A stretch of DNA of 53,503 nucleotides. Source: DASWHD01 sp036393335. GTDB taxonomy: Bacteria; CG2-30-53-67; CG2-30-70-394. A program made the translations under genes and the position numbers. The stretch covers positions 1 to 53,503 of the forward strand of contig DASWHD010000138.1 in NCBI GenBank assembly GCA_036393335.1, given 5' to 3'. Positions 15,697 through 23,228 of this stretch are shown here, in pieces; the first letter of the stretch is position 1; the number at the start of each line of letters is the position of its first letter. Under the pieces are notes generated by a model. It ran no database searches, had not been told where the DNA came from, and saw only the letters and a list, made by a program, of their open reading frames with translations.

Positions 15697-16614
15697 TCAT
15701 TCGCGCAGCTCCCGGCCGGCGAGGCGCAGAAAGACGTCTTCGAGGTCGGCGGGGCGGTGCAGGACCCGCTCGATGCCGGCGGTGGCCTCGGCCCGTTCCA
15801 GGAGCGGGCGCACCCCCGGCCGGTCGGTGAACAGGCAGACGCGGCGCCCGGCGCGTTCCCACTCCCCGGCGAAGCCGTCGGTGAGCCGGCCCAGGGCCGC
15901 GGCGTCGCCCCACGCCTCCACCACGTCGCGGCCCACCCGCTCCTCGATCAGGCGCGCCGGCGCACCCTCGGCGATCAGCCGGCCGCGGTCCACGATCAGC
16001 AGGCGGTCGCAGAGCCGCTCCGCCTCGTCCATGTAGTGGGTGGTGAGGAGCAGGGTGACGCCGCGGGATTTCAGCTCGTCGATGGCGTTCCACACCTGGT
16101 GGCGGGCCTGGGGGTCGAGGCCGGTGGTGGGCTCGTCCAGGACCAGGATGTCCGGGTCGTTCATCAGACTACGGGCCAGCAGCAGGGCGCGATGCATGCC
16201 GCCGGAGAGGGTGCGGATCTCCGCGTCGCGCCGCTCCCACAGGTGCACGAAGCGCAGCCACTCCTCGGCCCGGGCCAGCGCGATCTCCCGCGGGATGCCG
16301 AAGTAGGTGGCGTAGAGGAGGAGGTTGTCGCGCACGCAGAAGTCGGTGTCGAGGTTGTCCTCCTGGGGGCAGATGCCCAGCCGTGCCTTCACCGCCCGGG
16401 CATGGCGCGCCACGTCCAGTCCGCGCACCCGGATCACGCCGCGATCCAGCGGTGCCTGGCCGCACAACATCTTGATGGTGGTGGTCTTGCCCGCACCGTT
16501 CGGGCCGAGAAAGCCGACGCACTCCCCGGCCGTGACGCGGAACGAGAGGCGGTCCACCGCCGCCGCGCCGGCGAAGCGCTTCTCCACCTCCAGGGCCTCG
16601 ATCACCGTGGACAC
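15697..16614 (-). CDS. ABC transporter ATP-binding protein (NodI/DrrA-like)
   Basis: This 305-residue ATPase has Walker A GPNGAGKTTT (about 36-45), Q-loop CPQED, signature LSGGM, Walker B ILVLDEP followed by TTGLDPQ, and the switch histidine in LLTTHYMDEAE. A C-terminal extension of about 90 residues is usual for NodI/DrrA exporters. The start is GTG at 16614; no better in-frame ATG lies nearby. It pairs with the downstream permease to drive export at the inner membrane. Confidence 0.9.
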   Translation of the reverse strand: MSTVIEALEVEKRFAGAAAVDRLSFRVTAGECVGFLGPNGAGKTTTIKMLCGQAPLDRGVIRVRGLDVARHARAVKARLGICPQEDNLDTDFCVRDNLLLYATYFGIPREIALARAEEWLRFVHLWERRDAEIRTLSGGMHRALLLARSLMNDPDILVLDEPTTGLDPQARHQVWNAIDELKSRGVTLLLTTHYMDEAERLCDRLLIVDRGRLIAEGAPARLIEERVGRDVVEAWGDAAALGRLTDGFAGEWERAGRRVCLFTDRPGVRPLLERAEATAGIERVLHRPADLEDVFLRLAGRELRE

Positions 16615-16729
16615 CGCATCCTCCGCCGCCGAGATCGGGAACCCCGGCGATCGTCACGCGCGACAATAATCACCCGTGGACCTTCGGGGAAGGCGCCGCC
16701 ACCCCGACAGCGGCGCGACGAGTCAAAAA

Positions 16730-16812
16730 ATAAGGAAAGCAGGAAGGCAGGAATGGGTGGAGAGTGTGGAAAAGTACCTCCTGCCTTCCTGCCCCTCTCC
16801 TGCCTGCCTTAT
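16730..16812. repeat. Long imperfect palindrome
   Basis: The core arms GCAGGAAGGCAGGA (16739-16752) and its exact complement (16779-16792) are 14 bp long with a 26-base loop. ATAAGG/CCTTAT at the outer ends (16730-16735, 16807-16812) extend the symmetry. It lies between the divergent ABC ATPase and reductase genes and could be an intergenic repeat element or a bidirectional stem. There is no T-run, so a simple terminator is unlikely. Confidence 0.7.
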
Positions 16813-16876
16813 GAAGATGGCCCGCCGCGCCGTCTCGGACGCGACTCCGTACCGCCGGCGGATCGGGTAGGGTGCA

Positions 16877-18079
16877 ATGATGAACCGGCGTGACTTCCTG
16901 CGGTTCGGTGTCGGGGCGGCGGCGTGGGGCCTCGCCGGGATGGTGGAGACGACCCAGGGTGCCCCCCCGGCGGAGCGCATCCAGCGCTACGTGGCCCTCG
17001 GGCGCACGGGGCTGAAGGTCTCCGATATCTCGTTCGGCTCGGCCAGCTCGTCGGACCCGGCCCTGGTACGCCACGCCCTGGCGCGGGGGGTGAACTACTT
17101 CGATACCGCCGAGAGCTACCGCGGCAGCAACGCCGAGAGCGCGATTGGCGAGGCCCTGGCCGGCCGGCGCCACGAGGTGATCCTGGCGACCAAGACCAAG
17201 GCCGGCGTCGCGGACCGGCGCGCGGAGATGATGCATGCCCTGGAGGGGAGCCTGCGCCGCCTGCGCACCGACTATGTGGACGTCTACTTCAACCACGCGG
17301 TGAACGACGTGGTGCGCATGCAGAATGACGAGTGGCGGGAGTTCACCGAGCTCGCCAAACGCCAGGGAAAGATCCGCTTCCGCGGCATGTCCGGCCACGG
17401 CAGCCATTTAGTGGAGTGCCTCGACTACGCCCTCGACGCGGACCTGGTCGACGTCATCCTGATTGCCTACAACTTCGCCCAGGACCCGACCTTCTACGAC
17501 CGGCTGCGCCACACCTTCCACTTCGTCGCCCTACAACCGGGGTTACCGCGGGTACTGGCGAAGGCCACGGCGCAGGACGTCGGCGTGGTGGCGATGAAGA
17601 CCCTCATGGGCGCGCGGCTCAATGACATGCGCCCCTTCGAGTGGGGCGGCGCGACCTTCGCCCAGGCGGCATTGCGCTGGGTGCTGGCCAGCCCGCACGT
17701 GGATGCCCTGGTCATCTCCATGACCGGCACGGCGGAGATCGACGAGTACGTCGGGGCCTCCGGCGGCCGGCAGGTGAGCGCGGCGGAGCTGCGCTTGCTG
17801 GCGACGTACGCGCGCATGCACGGTACGAGCTATTGCCAGCCCGGCTGCGGCGCGTGCGCGGCGAGCTGCCCGGAGGGGGTGGAGATCGCCGAGGTCCTAC
17901 GCACCCGCATGTACGCGGTGGACTACCGGGACCCGGTGCTCGCCCGCAGCGAGTACGCGATGTTGAGCGCGGACGCGCGGGTGTGTGCGACGTGCGCCCA
18001 TCAAGCGTGCGCTGCCGCCTGTCCCAACGGCGTGCCGATCGCCGCCTTCACCCGCGATGCCGCGCGGCGCCTCGCTTGA
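16877..18079 (+). CDS. Tat-exported aldo/keto reductase with C-terminal dicluster ferredoxin motifs
   Basis: The 400-residue protein starts with a twin-arginine signal (NRRDFLRFGVGAAAWGLAG). The aldo/keto reductase barrel shows the catalytic tetrad region FDTAESYRG, the lysine in ATKTK and the histidine in FNHAV. The C-terminal part (about 320-390) carries CQPGCGACAASCP and CATCAHQACAAACP, two cysteine sets suited to 4Fe-4S clusters. Such fusions are common in anaerobic and deltaproteobacterial genomes, but their substrates are mostly unknown. The next gene is a small membrane protein 16 bases downstream, a possible partner. ATG 16880 is an alternative start. Confidence 0.88.
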   Translation: MMNRRDFLRFGVGAAAWGLAGMVETTQGAPPAERIQRYVALGRTGLKVSDISFGSASSSDPALVRHALARGVNYFDTAESYRGSNAESAIGEALAGRRHEVILATKTKAGVADRRAEMMHALEGSLRRLRTDYVDVYFNHAVNDVVRMQNDEWREFTELAKRQGKIRFRGMSGHGSHLVECLDYALDADLVDVILIAYNFAQDPTFYDRLRHTFHFVALQPGLPRVLAKATAQDVGVVAMKTLMGARLNDMRPFEWGGATFAQAALRWVLASPHVDALVISMTGTAEIDEYVGASGGRQVSAAELRLLATYARMHGTSYCQPGCGACAASCPEGVEIAEVLRTRMYAVDYRDPVLARSEYAMLSADARVCATCAHQACAAACPNGVPIAAFTRDAARRLA

Positions 18080-18095
18080 GCCCGCCGCCACGCCG

Positions 18096-18491
18096 ATGAT
18101 CGCCTTCCTCGGCCACTTCCTGTACGTGCTGGCCGCATGGACGGTGACCATTAAGTACCTCTTCCCGATCGGTTACTCCCTCTGGGAGGGAGTGCCGCTC
18201 ACCACCTATGTCCTCTGGGACCTGTGGTGGGCCGTCCACCTGTGGCTCGGCTGGGCACTGCTCCACTGGCAACGCCACACCTTCGCCCTCGGCGTGGTCG
18301 TGTCGCTGGCGGAGATCGCCATCGTCGTCACCAAGCTGGTTGGCTTCCTGGCGGCGCCGGAGTGGACCATCTGGCGCACCAACTGGTTCATCAACAAGCT
18401 CTTCGTCCTGGCGTGCTTCGCCCTGCTTCTGGGTTACCTGCTGGTGAACGCCCGGCGCCTCCGGGCGCCGGCCGGGCGGCGCGCTGGATGA
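18096..18491 (+). CDS. Small integral membrane protein, unknown function
   Basis: It has 131 residues with about four hydrophobic segments (FLGHFLYVLAAWTVTIKYLF, LWWAVHLWLGWALL, LGVVVSLAEIAIVVTKLVGFL, LFVLACFALLLGYLL) and a basic tail. I chose the ATG at 18096; an upstream in-frame ATG at 18057 would overlap the reductase gene. It lies directly after the Fe-S aldo/keto reductase on the same strand. Being its membrane partner is plausible from position only. Confidence 0.6.
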   Translation: MIAFLGHFLYVLAAWTVTIKYLFPIGYSLWEGVPLTTYVLWDLWWAVHLWLGWALLHWQRHTFALGVVVSLAEIAIVVTKLVGFLAAPEWTIWRTNWFINKLFVLACFALLLGYLLVNARRLRAPAGRRAG

Positions 18492-18651
18492 CCGGCGGCG
18501 GTCCGCTCGGGTCGTGGTGGGGGCGGCGGGACGAGGACGCGACGGAGTCGCCCGCTTCCGGCGACCCCATTCTTGGCTTCGCTGGCCTACTGGTTTGTCC
18601 GAAGGGGAGAGTACCCTGCGACGCATCGCACAGGACGGGAGGCAATCACGC

Positions 18652-19773
18652 ATGACACAACGGGTGGGAATCCTTACCAGCGGGGGGGATTGCCCGGGGC
18701 TCAACGCGGCGATCCGGGCCGTCGGCAAGGCAGGCAATGGCGCATTCGGGATGCGTCTCATCGGCTTCATCAACGGTTTCCGCGGCCTGGTCGAGAACCG
18801 CACCATGGACCTCGACAACGCGGCGCTCTCCGGCATCCTTACCAACGGCGGAACCCTACTCGGCACGAGCCGCGACAAGCCGCACCGGATGGCCATCAAC
18901 GGCGAAGTGCGGGACATGACGGAGGTGATCATCGAGAACTACCACCGCCATCGCCTCGATGCCCTGGTCTGTCTCGGCGGCGGCGGCACCCAGAAGAACG
19001 CCCTGCGCCTCAAGGAGGCCGGGTTGAATGTCGTCACCCTGCCCAAGACGATCGACAACGACATCGCGATGACCGACGTCTCGTTCGGCTTCGACACCGC
19101 CGTCGGCATCGCTACCGAGGCGGTCGACCGCCTCCACTCCACGGCGACCAGCCACGACCGGGTCATCGTCGTGGAGGTCATGGGCCATCGCGCCGGCTGG
19201 CTTGCCCTGGAGTCCGGGACCGCGGGCGGTGCGGACGCCATCTTGATCCCCGAGATCCCGTACGATCCGGAGCGGGTGGCCGAGGCCATCCGGGGGCGCG
19301 CGCGCCGCGGCAAGCGGTTCAGCATCGTGGTCATCGCCGAGGGCGCCATGTCGGTGACCGACGCGGCGACGGTCGCCGAGCTCGCCCAGCAGAAGAAGGC
19401 GGCCAAAGGCAAAGCCGAGAAGGACCAGGCCTCCGGTAAGCTGCGCACGTTCCACGAGGCGCACGTCGGTCATACCATCGCCCTGACCCAGGAGCTCGAG
19501 AGGCTGACCGGCCAGGAGTCGCGCCTGACGATCCTCGGTCATCTGCAACGGGGCGGCACGCCCTCGGCCACCGACCGGGTCCTCGCCACCCGCCTCGGCG
19601 CCACCTGCGCCAAGCTCCTGCACGAAGGCCAGTACGGCTACCTCCTGGCGGTCCACGATCAGGAGGTCGTCCCGGTGCCCCTCGAGGAAGTGGCGGGCAA
19701 GAAAAAGCTGGTCCCGGAGGACCATCCGCTGATCGAGGCGGCGCGGCTGGTGGGCACCTGCTTCGGCGACTGA
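18652..19773 (+). CDS. pfkA: 6-phosphofructokinase family protein with atypical active-site residues
   Basis: This 373-residue PFK phosphorylates fructose 6-phosphate. ILTSGGDCPGLN (7-18) is the N-terminal phosphodonor loop, PKTIDND (131-137) holds the catalytic region and EVMGHRAGWLAL the substrate site. GGAGG-like GGGAGG about 10 bases upstream fixes the ATG at 18652. Where E. coli PFK has GGDGS, with D103 and G104, this protein has GGGGT (109-113). Where the ATP enzyme has G124, it has K132, as in pyrophosphate-dependent enzymes. The phosphodonor is therefore uncertain. A lysine-rich stretch (QQKKAAKGKAEKDQ) near 245-258 is a surface insertion. Confidence 0.88.
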   Translation: MTQRVGILTSGGDCPGLNAAIRAVGKAGNGAFGMRLIGFINGFRGLVENRTMDLDNAALSGILTNGGTLLGTSRDKPHRMAINGEVRDMTEVIIENYHRHRLDALVCLGGGGTQKNALRLKEAGLNVVTLPKTIDNDIAMTDVSFGFDTAVGIATEAVDRLHSTATSHDRVIVVEVMGHRAGWLALESGTAGGADAILIPEIPYDPERVAEAIRGRARRGKRFSIVVIAEGAMSVTDAATVAELAQQKKAAKGKAEKDQASGKLRTFHEAHVGHTIALTQELERLTGQESRLTILGHLQRGGTPSATDRVLATRLGATCAKLLHEGQYGYLLAVHDQEVVPVPLEEVAGKKKLVPEDHPLIEAARLVGTCFGD

Positions 19774-19837
19774 CCCGACCCGGAGCGCTGTGACGCGACC
19801 CGGTGGCCCTCCCGCAGGCGAAGAGCTATATGGAGCC

Positions 19838-20269
19838 ATGGGCGGCGGGCCGGCCGAGGATCGCACGCAGGGCGAGGGGCCGATCGTGTTCTTCGACGGC
19901 GTGTGTGGGTTGTGCAACCGGTTCGTGGACTGGGTGATCGCGCGCGACCGGCATGGCCGATATCGCTTCGCGCCGTTGCAGGGCGACACCGCGCGCGCGA
20001 TGGGGATGGAGCCCCAGGCAGCGGACCCCGCCCTGTGGTCGATCGTCCTCGTCGACGGCGCAGGAGCGCGGGAGCGCTCCGATGCGGTCCTCACCATCGC
20101 CATGGGGCTTGGCGGCGTCTACCGGCTCGCCGGGGCGTTGCGCAGGATCCCCCGCCCCCTGCGTGACTGGGTCTACGATCGCATCGCCCGCCGCCGCTAC
20201 CGGTTCTTCGGCAAGCGTGACGCGTGCCGGGTGCCGACGGAGCAAGAGCGGCACCGCTTCTTGCCGTGA
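19838..20269 (+). CDS. DCC family thiol-disulfide oxidoreductase-like protein (DUF393/YuxK)
   Basis: The protein has 143 residues with the family hallmark FFDGVCGLCNRFVDWV near the N-terminus. The two cysteines of CGLC form the thioredoxin-like redox pair. FAPLQG and a basic C-terminal RIARRRYRFFGKRDACR also fit. Its role in the cell is not well defined; members are predicted redox proteins. The ATG at 19838 begins closest to the conserved domain. A GTG at 19790 would add 16 residues of low-complexity sequence. Confidence 0.8.
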   Translation: MGGGPAEDRTQGEGPIVFFDGVCGLCNRFVDWVIARDRHGRYRFAPLQGDTARAMGMEPQAADPALWSIVLVDGAGARERSDAVLTIAMGLGGVYRLAGALRRIPRPLRDWVYDRIARRRYRFFGKRDACRVPTEQERHRFLP

Positions 20270-20410
20270 GGCCGGCGTGCTGGCACGCGCCGGGTAACCG
20301 ACCGGCCCCGGAGCAGCCGCCAGGGTAACGTTTGCGGTGATGTCCGGAGCTGCTTTACTGGGGGGACGTGACATGGCTGGAACGAGCGGGACCTGCAAGG
20401 AGCGCGACCG

Positions 20411-21112
20411 ATGACCCGAGGTGTCTGCACAGTGGTCGGTGCCGGCCCCGGCAACGGTGCCGCGATCGCGCGGCGGTTTGCCGCCAGTGGCTACCGCGTG
20501 GCCCTGTGCGCGCGCGACGCGCGGCGGCTGGCGGCCTTGGCGGCGGAGATCGAGGGGGCCGCGCCGTACTGCTACGACGTGTGCGATCCGGCGGCGGCGC
20601 CACGGGTGTTCGCGGAGATCCGTGCCGGGCTCGGGCCGGTAAACGTGCTGGTGTACAACGCAGGCGCCGGGGCGTTTGCCCACATCGACGATGCCACCCT
20701 GGACGATTTTCAGACCGCCTGGGAGGTCAACGCCCGGGGCCTGTTCCTCGCCGTCAAGGAGGTGCTGCCCGACCTGCGCGCCGCAGGCGGCGGCAGCATC
20801 GTGGTCATCGGCGCGACGGCATCGCTCAAGGGCGGCGCCAACTTCGCCCCCTTCGCCTCCGCGAAGGCCGCCCAGCGCTCCCTGGCCCAGTCCCTGGCCC
20901 GCCATCTGGGACCGGAGCGGATCCACGTCGCGTATGTGATCCTCGATGGGATCCTCAACCTCCCCCGCACCCGGGAGCGGATGCCCGACCGCCCCGACGA
21001 GTTCTTCATGGAGCCCGCAGCCGTCGCCGACTCCGTCTACTTCCTCACCCAGCAGCCCGCTCAAGCGTGGACCTTTGAGCTCGACCTGCGGTCCTTCGGG
21101 GAGCGGTGGTGA
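20411..21112 (+). CDS. Short-chain dehydrogenase/reductase family protein
   Basis: This 233-residue Rossmann-fold protein has the cofactor motif GAGPGNG (10-16), a downstream arginine suggestive of NADPH use (CARDARR), and the NAG structural motif in VYNAGAG. The classical YxxxK catalytic pair reads F148-x3-K152 (FASAK), so the tyrosine is replaced. This is a recurring variant in the subfamily with GATASLxGGANFAxFAxxK. The activity may be altered. It is followed 25 bases later by an MBL-fold gene on the same strand. The substrate is unknown. Confidence 0.85.
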   Translation: MTRGVCTVVGAGPGNGAAIARRFAASGYRVALCARDARRLAALAAEIEGAAPYCYDVCDPAAAPRVFAEIRAGLGPVNVLVYNAGAGAFAHIDDATLDDFQTAWEVNARGLFLAVKEVLPDLRAAGGGSIVVIGATASLKGGANFAPFASAKAAQRSLAQSLARHLGPERIHVAYVILDGILNLPRTRERMPDRPDEFFMEPAAVADSVYFLTQQPAQAWTFELDLRSFGERW

Positions 21113-21137
21113 GGCGCATTGCTCGGGGCGGCGCCGG

Positions 21138-21968
21138 ATGCGCATTCACCATCTGAACTGCGCGACCTTCTGCCCGCTCGGTGGCGGCCTGCTCTGGGGA
21201 CCGCGCCGCGGGCCGCTGCACGCGCGGTTTGTCTGCCACTGCCTCCTGGTCGAAACCGACGCCGGGTTGGTCCTGGTGGACACCGGCCTGGGGCTCCAGG
21301 ACGTGACCCACCCCTACCGCCGCCTCGGCGTGACCTACAAGGTCCTGCTGCGGCCGGCATGCGACCCGCGGGAAGCGGCCGCGAACCAGGTGGAGCGCCT
21401 TGGGTTTCGCCGCGACGACGTGCGCCACATCGTCCTCACCCATCTGGATCGCGACCACGCCGGCGGTCTACCGGATTTTCCATCGGCGACGGTGCATGTG
21501 GCCGACGCGGAGTACCAAGACGCGATGGCCCGCGTTGGGCGGGGGGGGCGCATCCGCTACCAACCGTCCCAATGGCAGCACGGACCGGCCTGGGCGCGGT
21601 ACGCACCGGGTGGCGAGCGCTGGCTCGGGTTCGATGGGGTGAGCCAGTTGCGCGGGCTGCCGCCGGAGATCCTCCTGGTGCCCCTGCCCGGCCACACCGC
21701 CGGCCACCGCGGGGTGGCGATCGATACGGCGCCTGGCTGGCTCCTGCACGCCGGTGACGCCTACTACCACGCCGGGGAGATCGACTCCGCGCGGCCGTGG
21801 CGATATCCGGCCCTGGCCATGACCCAGTGGCTGATCGGCGTCGACCGGGGCGCCGGACGGGCCAACCGCGAACGGTTGCGCACCCTCGCCCACCGCGCGG
21901 GAGATGACGTGACGATCCTCTGCTCCCACGATCCGGCGACCTGTCCCGCCGCGGCCGTCGGCGAGTGA
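21138..21968 (+). CDS. Metallo-beta-lactamase-fold hydrolase
   Basis: The protein has 276 residues. The metal-binding motif is THLDRDHAGG with H102, D104, D106 and H107. The usual second histidine of HxHxDH is aspartate, as in a known lactonase-like subgroup. LPGHTAGHRGVAI gives the next histidine ligand and LHAGDAYY the bridging aspartate. It is probably a lactonase- or esterase-type hydrolase acting in the cytoplasm; the substrate is unknown. It follows the SDR gene closely, so the two may be cotranscribed. Confidence 0.85.
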   Translation: MRIHHLNCATFCPLGGGLLWGPRRGPLHARFVCHCLLVETDAGLVLVDTGLGLQDVTHPYRRLGVTYKVLLRPACDPREAAANQVERLGFRRDDVRHIVLTHLDRDHAGGLPDFPSATVHVADAEYQDAMARVGRGGRIRYQPSQWQHGPAWARYAPGGERWLGFDGVSQLRGLPPEILLVPLPGHTAGHRGVAIDTAPGWLLHAGDAYYHAGEIDSARPWRYPALAMTQWLIGVDRGAGRANRERLRTLAHRAGDDVTILCSHDPATCPAAAVGE

Positions 21969-22113
21969 TCCGCTGTTCCACGAGGTGCTCGCCCCGGGCG
22001 AGAACGGCAACGAGGAGATCGCCTACCGGAGGCTCTGGTCGGGCAAGGCGTACTCGCTCGCCGAGGCGCGGGTGGCGAAGGAGCGCTACGGCGGCCAAGC
22101 GCAGGCGGCGTGA
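21964..22113 (+). pseudogene. Orphan coding-like fragment, 49 codons, C-terminal end of an unknown gene
   Basis: Directly after the MBL gene, frame +1 reads DPLFHEVLAPGENG, then NEEIAYRRLWSGKAYS, then LAEARVAKERYGG before a TGA. The composition is protein-like, but there is no start codon or ribosome binding site. It could be the tail of a lost gene. I do not recognise the family. Confidence 0.3.
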
Positions 22114-22126
22114 CGGCCCCAACGCT

Positions 22127-22306
22127 AGCCCGCATTTCTCACCACGAATCTGCTGCGCCCGCGCAACCGCCCGCATCTCCTGGCCGGGTCCTCGTCCGAG
22201 TCCTCGACATACTGCAAGTATGCCTGCGGGCTCGGACTTGCGGGCCGGCCAGGATCTACGTGCGTTTGCACGGTCTCGCTACGATCCGTGGTGAGAAATG
22301 CGGGCT
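22127..22306. repeat. Dispersed repeat with terminal inverted repeats, copy 2
   Basis: The 18-bp perfect ends (22127-22144 and 22289-22306) are identical to those of the copy at 1837-2065. Inside, GTCCGAG and CTCGGAC pair around a perfect CATACT-GCA-AGTATG hairpin; copy 1 has another element at this place. It lies between the MBL gene and tadA. Confidence 0.85.
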
Positions 22307-22357
22307 GGCCAGGGCGAACCTTCCGTGGCGCCGCGGCCGCCGCTAAGCTGGCGTGCC

Positions 22358-22852
22358 GTGGGTGCGGATTTACCAGGCGGGCGGCCGGAAACACCGGCGA
22401 CGAACGATCGCCGGTTCATGGCGGCGGCGCTGGAGGTTGCCCGCGAGGCGGAGCGACTCGGCGAGGTGCCGGTGGGCGCCGTGGTGGTGGTGGCCGACCG
22501 GGTGGTGGGTCGCGGCTACAACCGGCGGGAGGTCGACCAGGACCCCCTCGCCCACGCCGAGCTGATCGCGCTCCGCGACACCTGCCGCGCCCTCGGCCGC
22601 TGGCGCCTCACGGACGCGACCCTGTATGTCACCCTGGAGCCGTGCGTGATGTGCGCCGGCGCCCTGGTACAGGCGCGGCTCGGGCGCCTGGTGTTTGGCG
22701 CCACCGATCCCAAATACGGCGCGGTCGGCTCGCAGTTCGACCTGCCGCGCGACGCGCGGCTCAACCACCGGGTGGCGGTCACCGGCGGTATCGAGGGCGA
22801 GGCGTGCCGCGCCCTCCTCGATGCCTTCTTCGCGCGCTTGCGGCACGGATGA
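22358..22852 (+). CDS. tadA: tRNA adenosine(34) deaminase TadA
   Basis: This 164-residue deaminase converts A34 of tRNA-Arg(ACG) to inosine. The zinc site is H66 and E68 in PLAHAELIAL plus C96 and C99 in EPCVMCAGA. VPVGAVVV and FGATDPKYGAVGS are family-typical. The GTG at 22358 gives a full first helix. An ATG at 22418 would start inside FMAAALEVA and cut it. The gene sits just upstream of two tRNA-Ser genes, a common neighbourhood. Confidence 0.92.
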   Translation: MGADLPGGRPETPATNDRRFMAAALEVAREAERLGEVPVGAVVVVADRVVGRGYNRREVDQDPLAHAELIALRDTCRALGRWRLTDATLYVTLEPCVMCAGALVQARLGRLVFGATDPKYGAVGSQFDLPRDARLNHRVAVTGGIEGEACRALLDAFFARLRHG

Positions 22853-22929
22853 GGTCCGGAGAGAATGCGCCTCCCCTCGCCTCGGGGCAGCGGACCGCAC
22901 GACCGGTGGCAGCGGCCGGGGCAGGCAGC

Positions 22930-23017
22930 GGAGAGGTGACCGAGCGGCCGAAGGTGCACGACTGGAAATCGTGTGTGGTGAAAGCCACCGGGGGTTCAAA
23001 TCCCCCCCTCTCCGCCA
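22930..23017 (+). tRNA. tRNA-Ser (anticodon GGA)
   Basis: Acceptor stem GGAGAGG pairs with CCTCTCC. The anticodon stem CACGA/TCGTG encloses CTGGAAA. There is a long variable arm (tRNA-Ser type), T arm GGGGGTTCAAATCCCCC and encoded CCA. It reads UCC and UCU. Confidence 0.97.
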
Positions 23018-23025
23018 TGTTTTAA

Positions 23026-23054
23026 GTAGACAGTAGAAAGTAGGTAGTAGACAG
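23026..23054 (+). repeat. Four tandem 7-bp units (GTAGACA type)
   Basis: GTAGACA, GTAGAAA, GTAGGTA and GTAGACA follow each other directly between the two tRNA-Ser genes. It is a short variable tandem repeat with no evident coding or structural role. Confidence 0.7.
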
Positions 23055-23112
23055 GGGGCCGCCAGGGTGACGGTCGCGCCGGCGCTCCCTTGCAGATGGC
23101 AAACGCGCCCAC

Positions 23113-23200
23113 GGAGAGATGGCCGAGCGGTCGAAGGCGTCTGACTCGAAATCAGATGTGGTGAGAGCCACCGGGGGTTCAAATCCCTCTCTCTCCGCCA
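23113..23200 (+). tRNA. tRNA-Ser (anticodon CGA)
   Basis: Acceptor stem GGAGAGA pairs with TCTCTCC. The anticodon stem TCTGA/TCAGA encloses CTCGAAA. The variable arm is long, the T arm is GGGGGTTCAAATCCCTC and CCA is encoded. It reads UCG. It is very similar to the GGA isoacceptor 95 bases upstream. Confidence 0.97.
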
Positions 23201-23203
23201 GCC

Positions 23204-23228
23204 GTTTTTCCTGCTCCGCAGGAAAAAC
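23204..23228. terminator. Bidirectional terminator between tRNA-Ser and gyrB
   Basis: Perfect 11-bp arms GTTTTTCCTGC and GCAGGAAAAAC flank a TCC loop. The run of T or A at each side lets it work for both the tRNA transcript and the convergent gyrB transcript. Confidence 0.75.

Noticed and set aside
21138..21968. Loss of metal binding in the MBL protein because HxHxDH reads HxDxDH
   Set aside because: This variant is common in a subgroup of MBL-fold lactonase-like enzymes, and the other ligands are present, so I do not call it defective.
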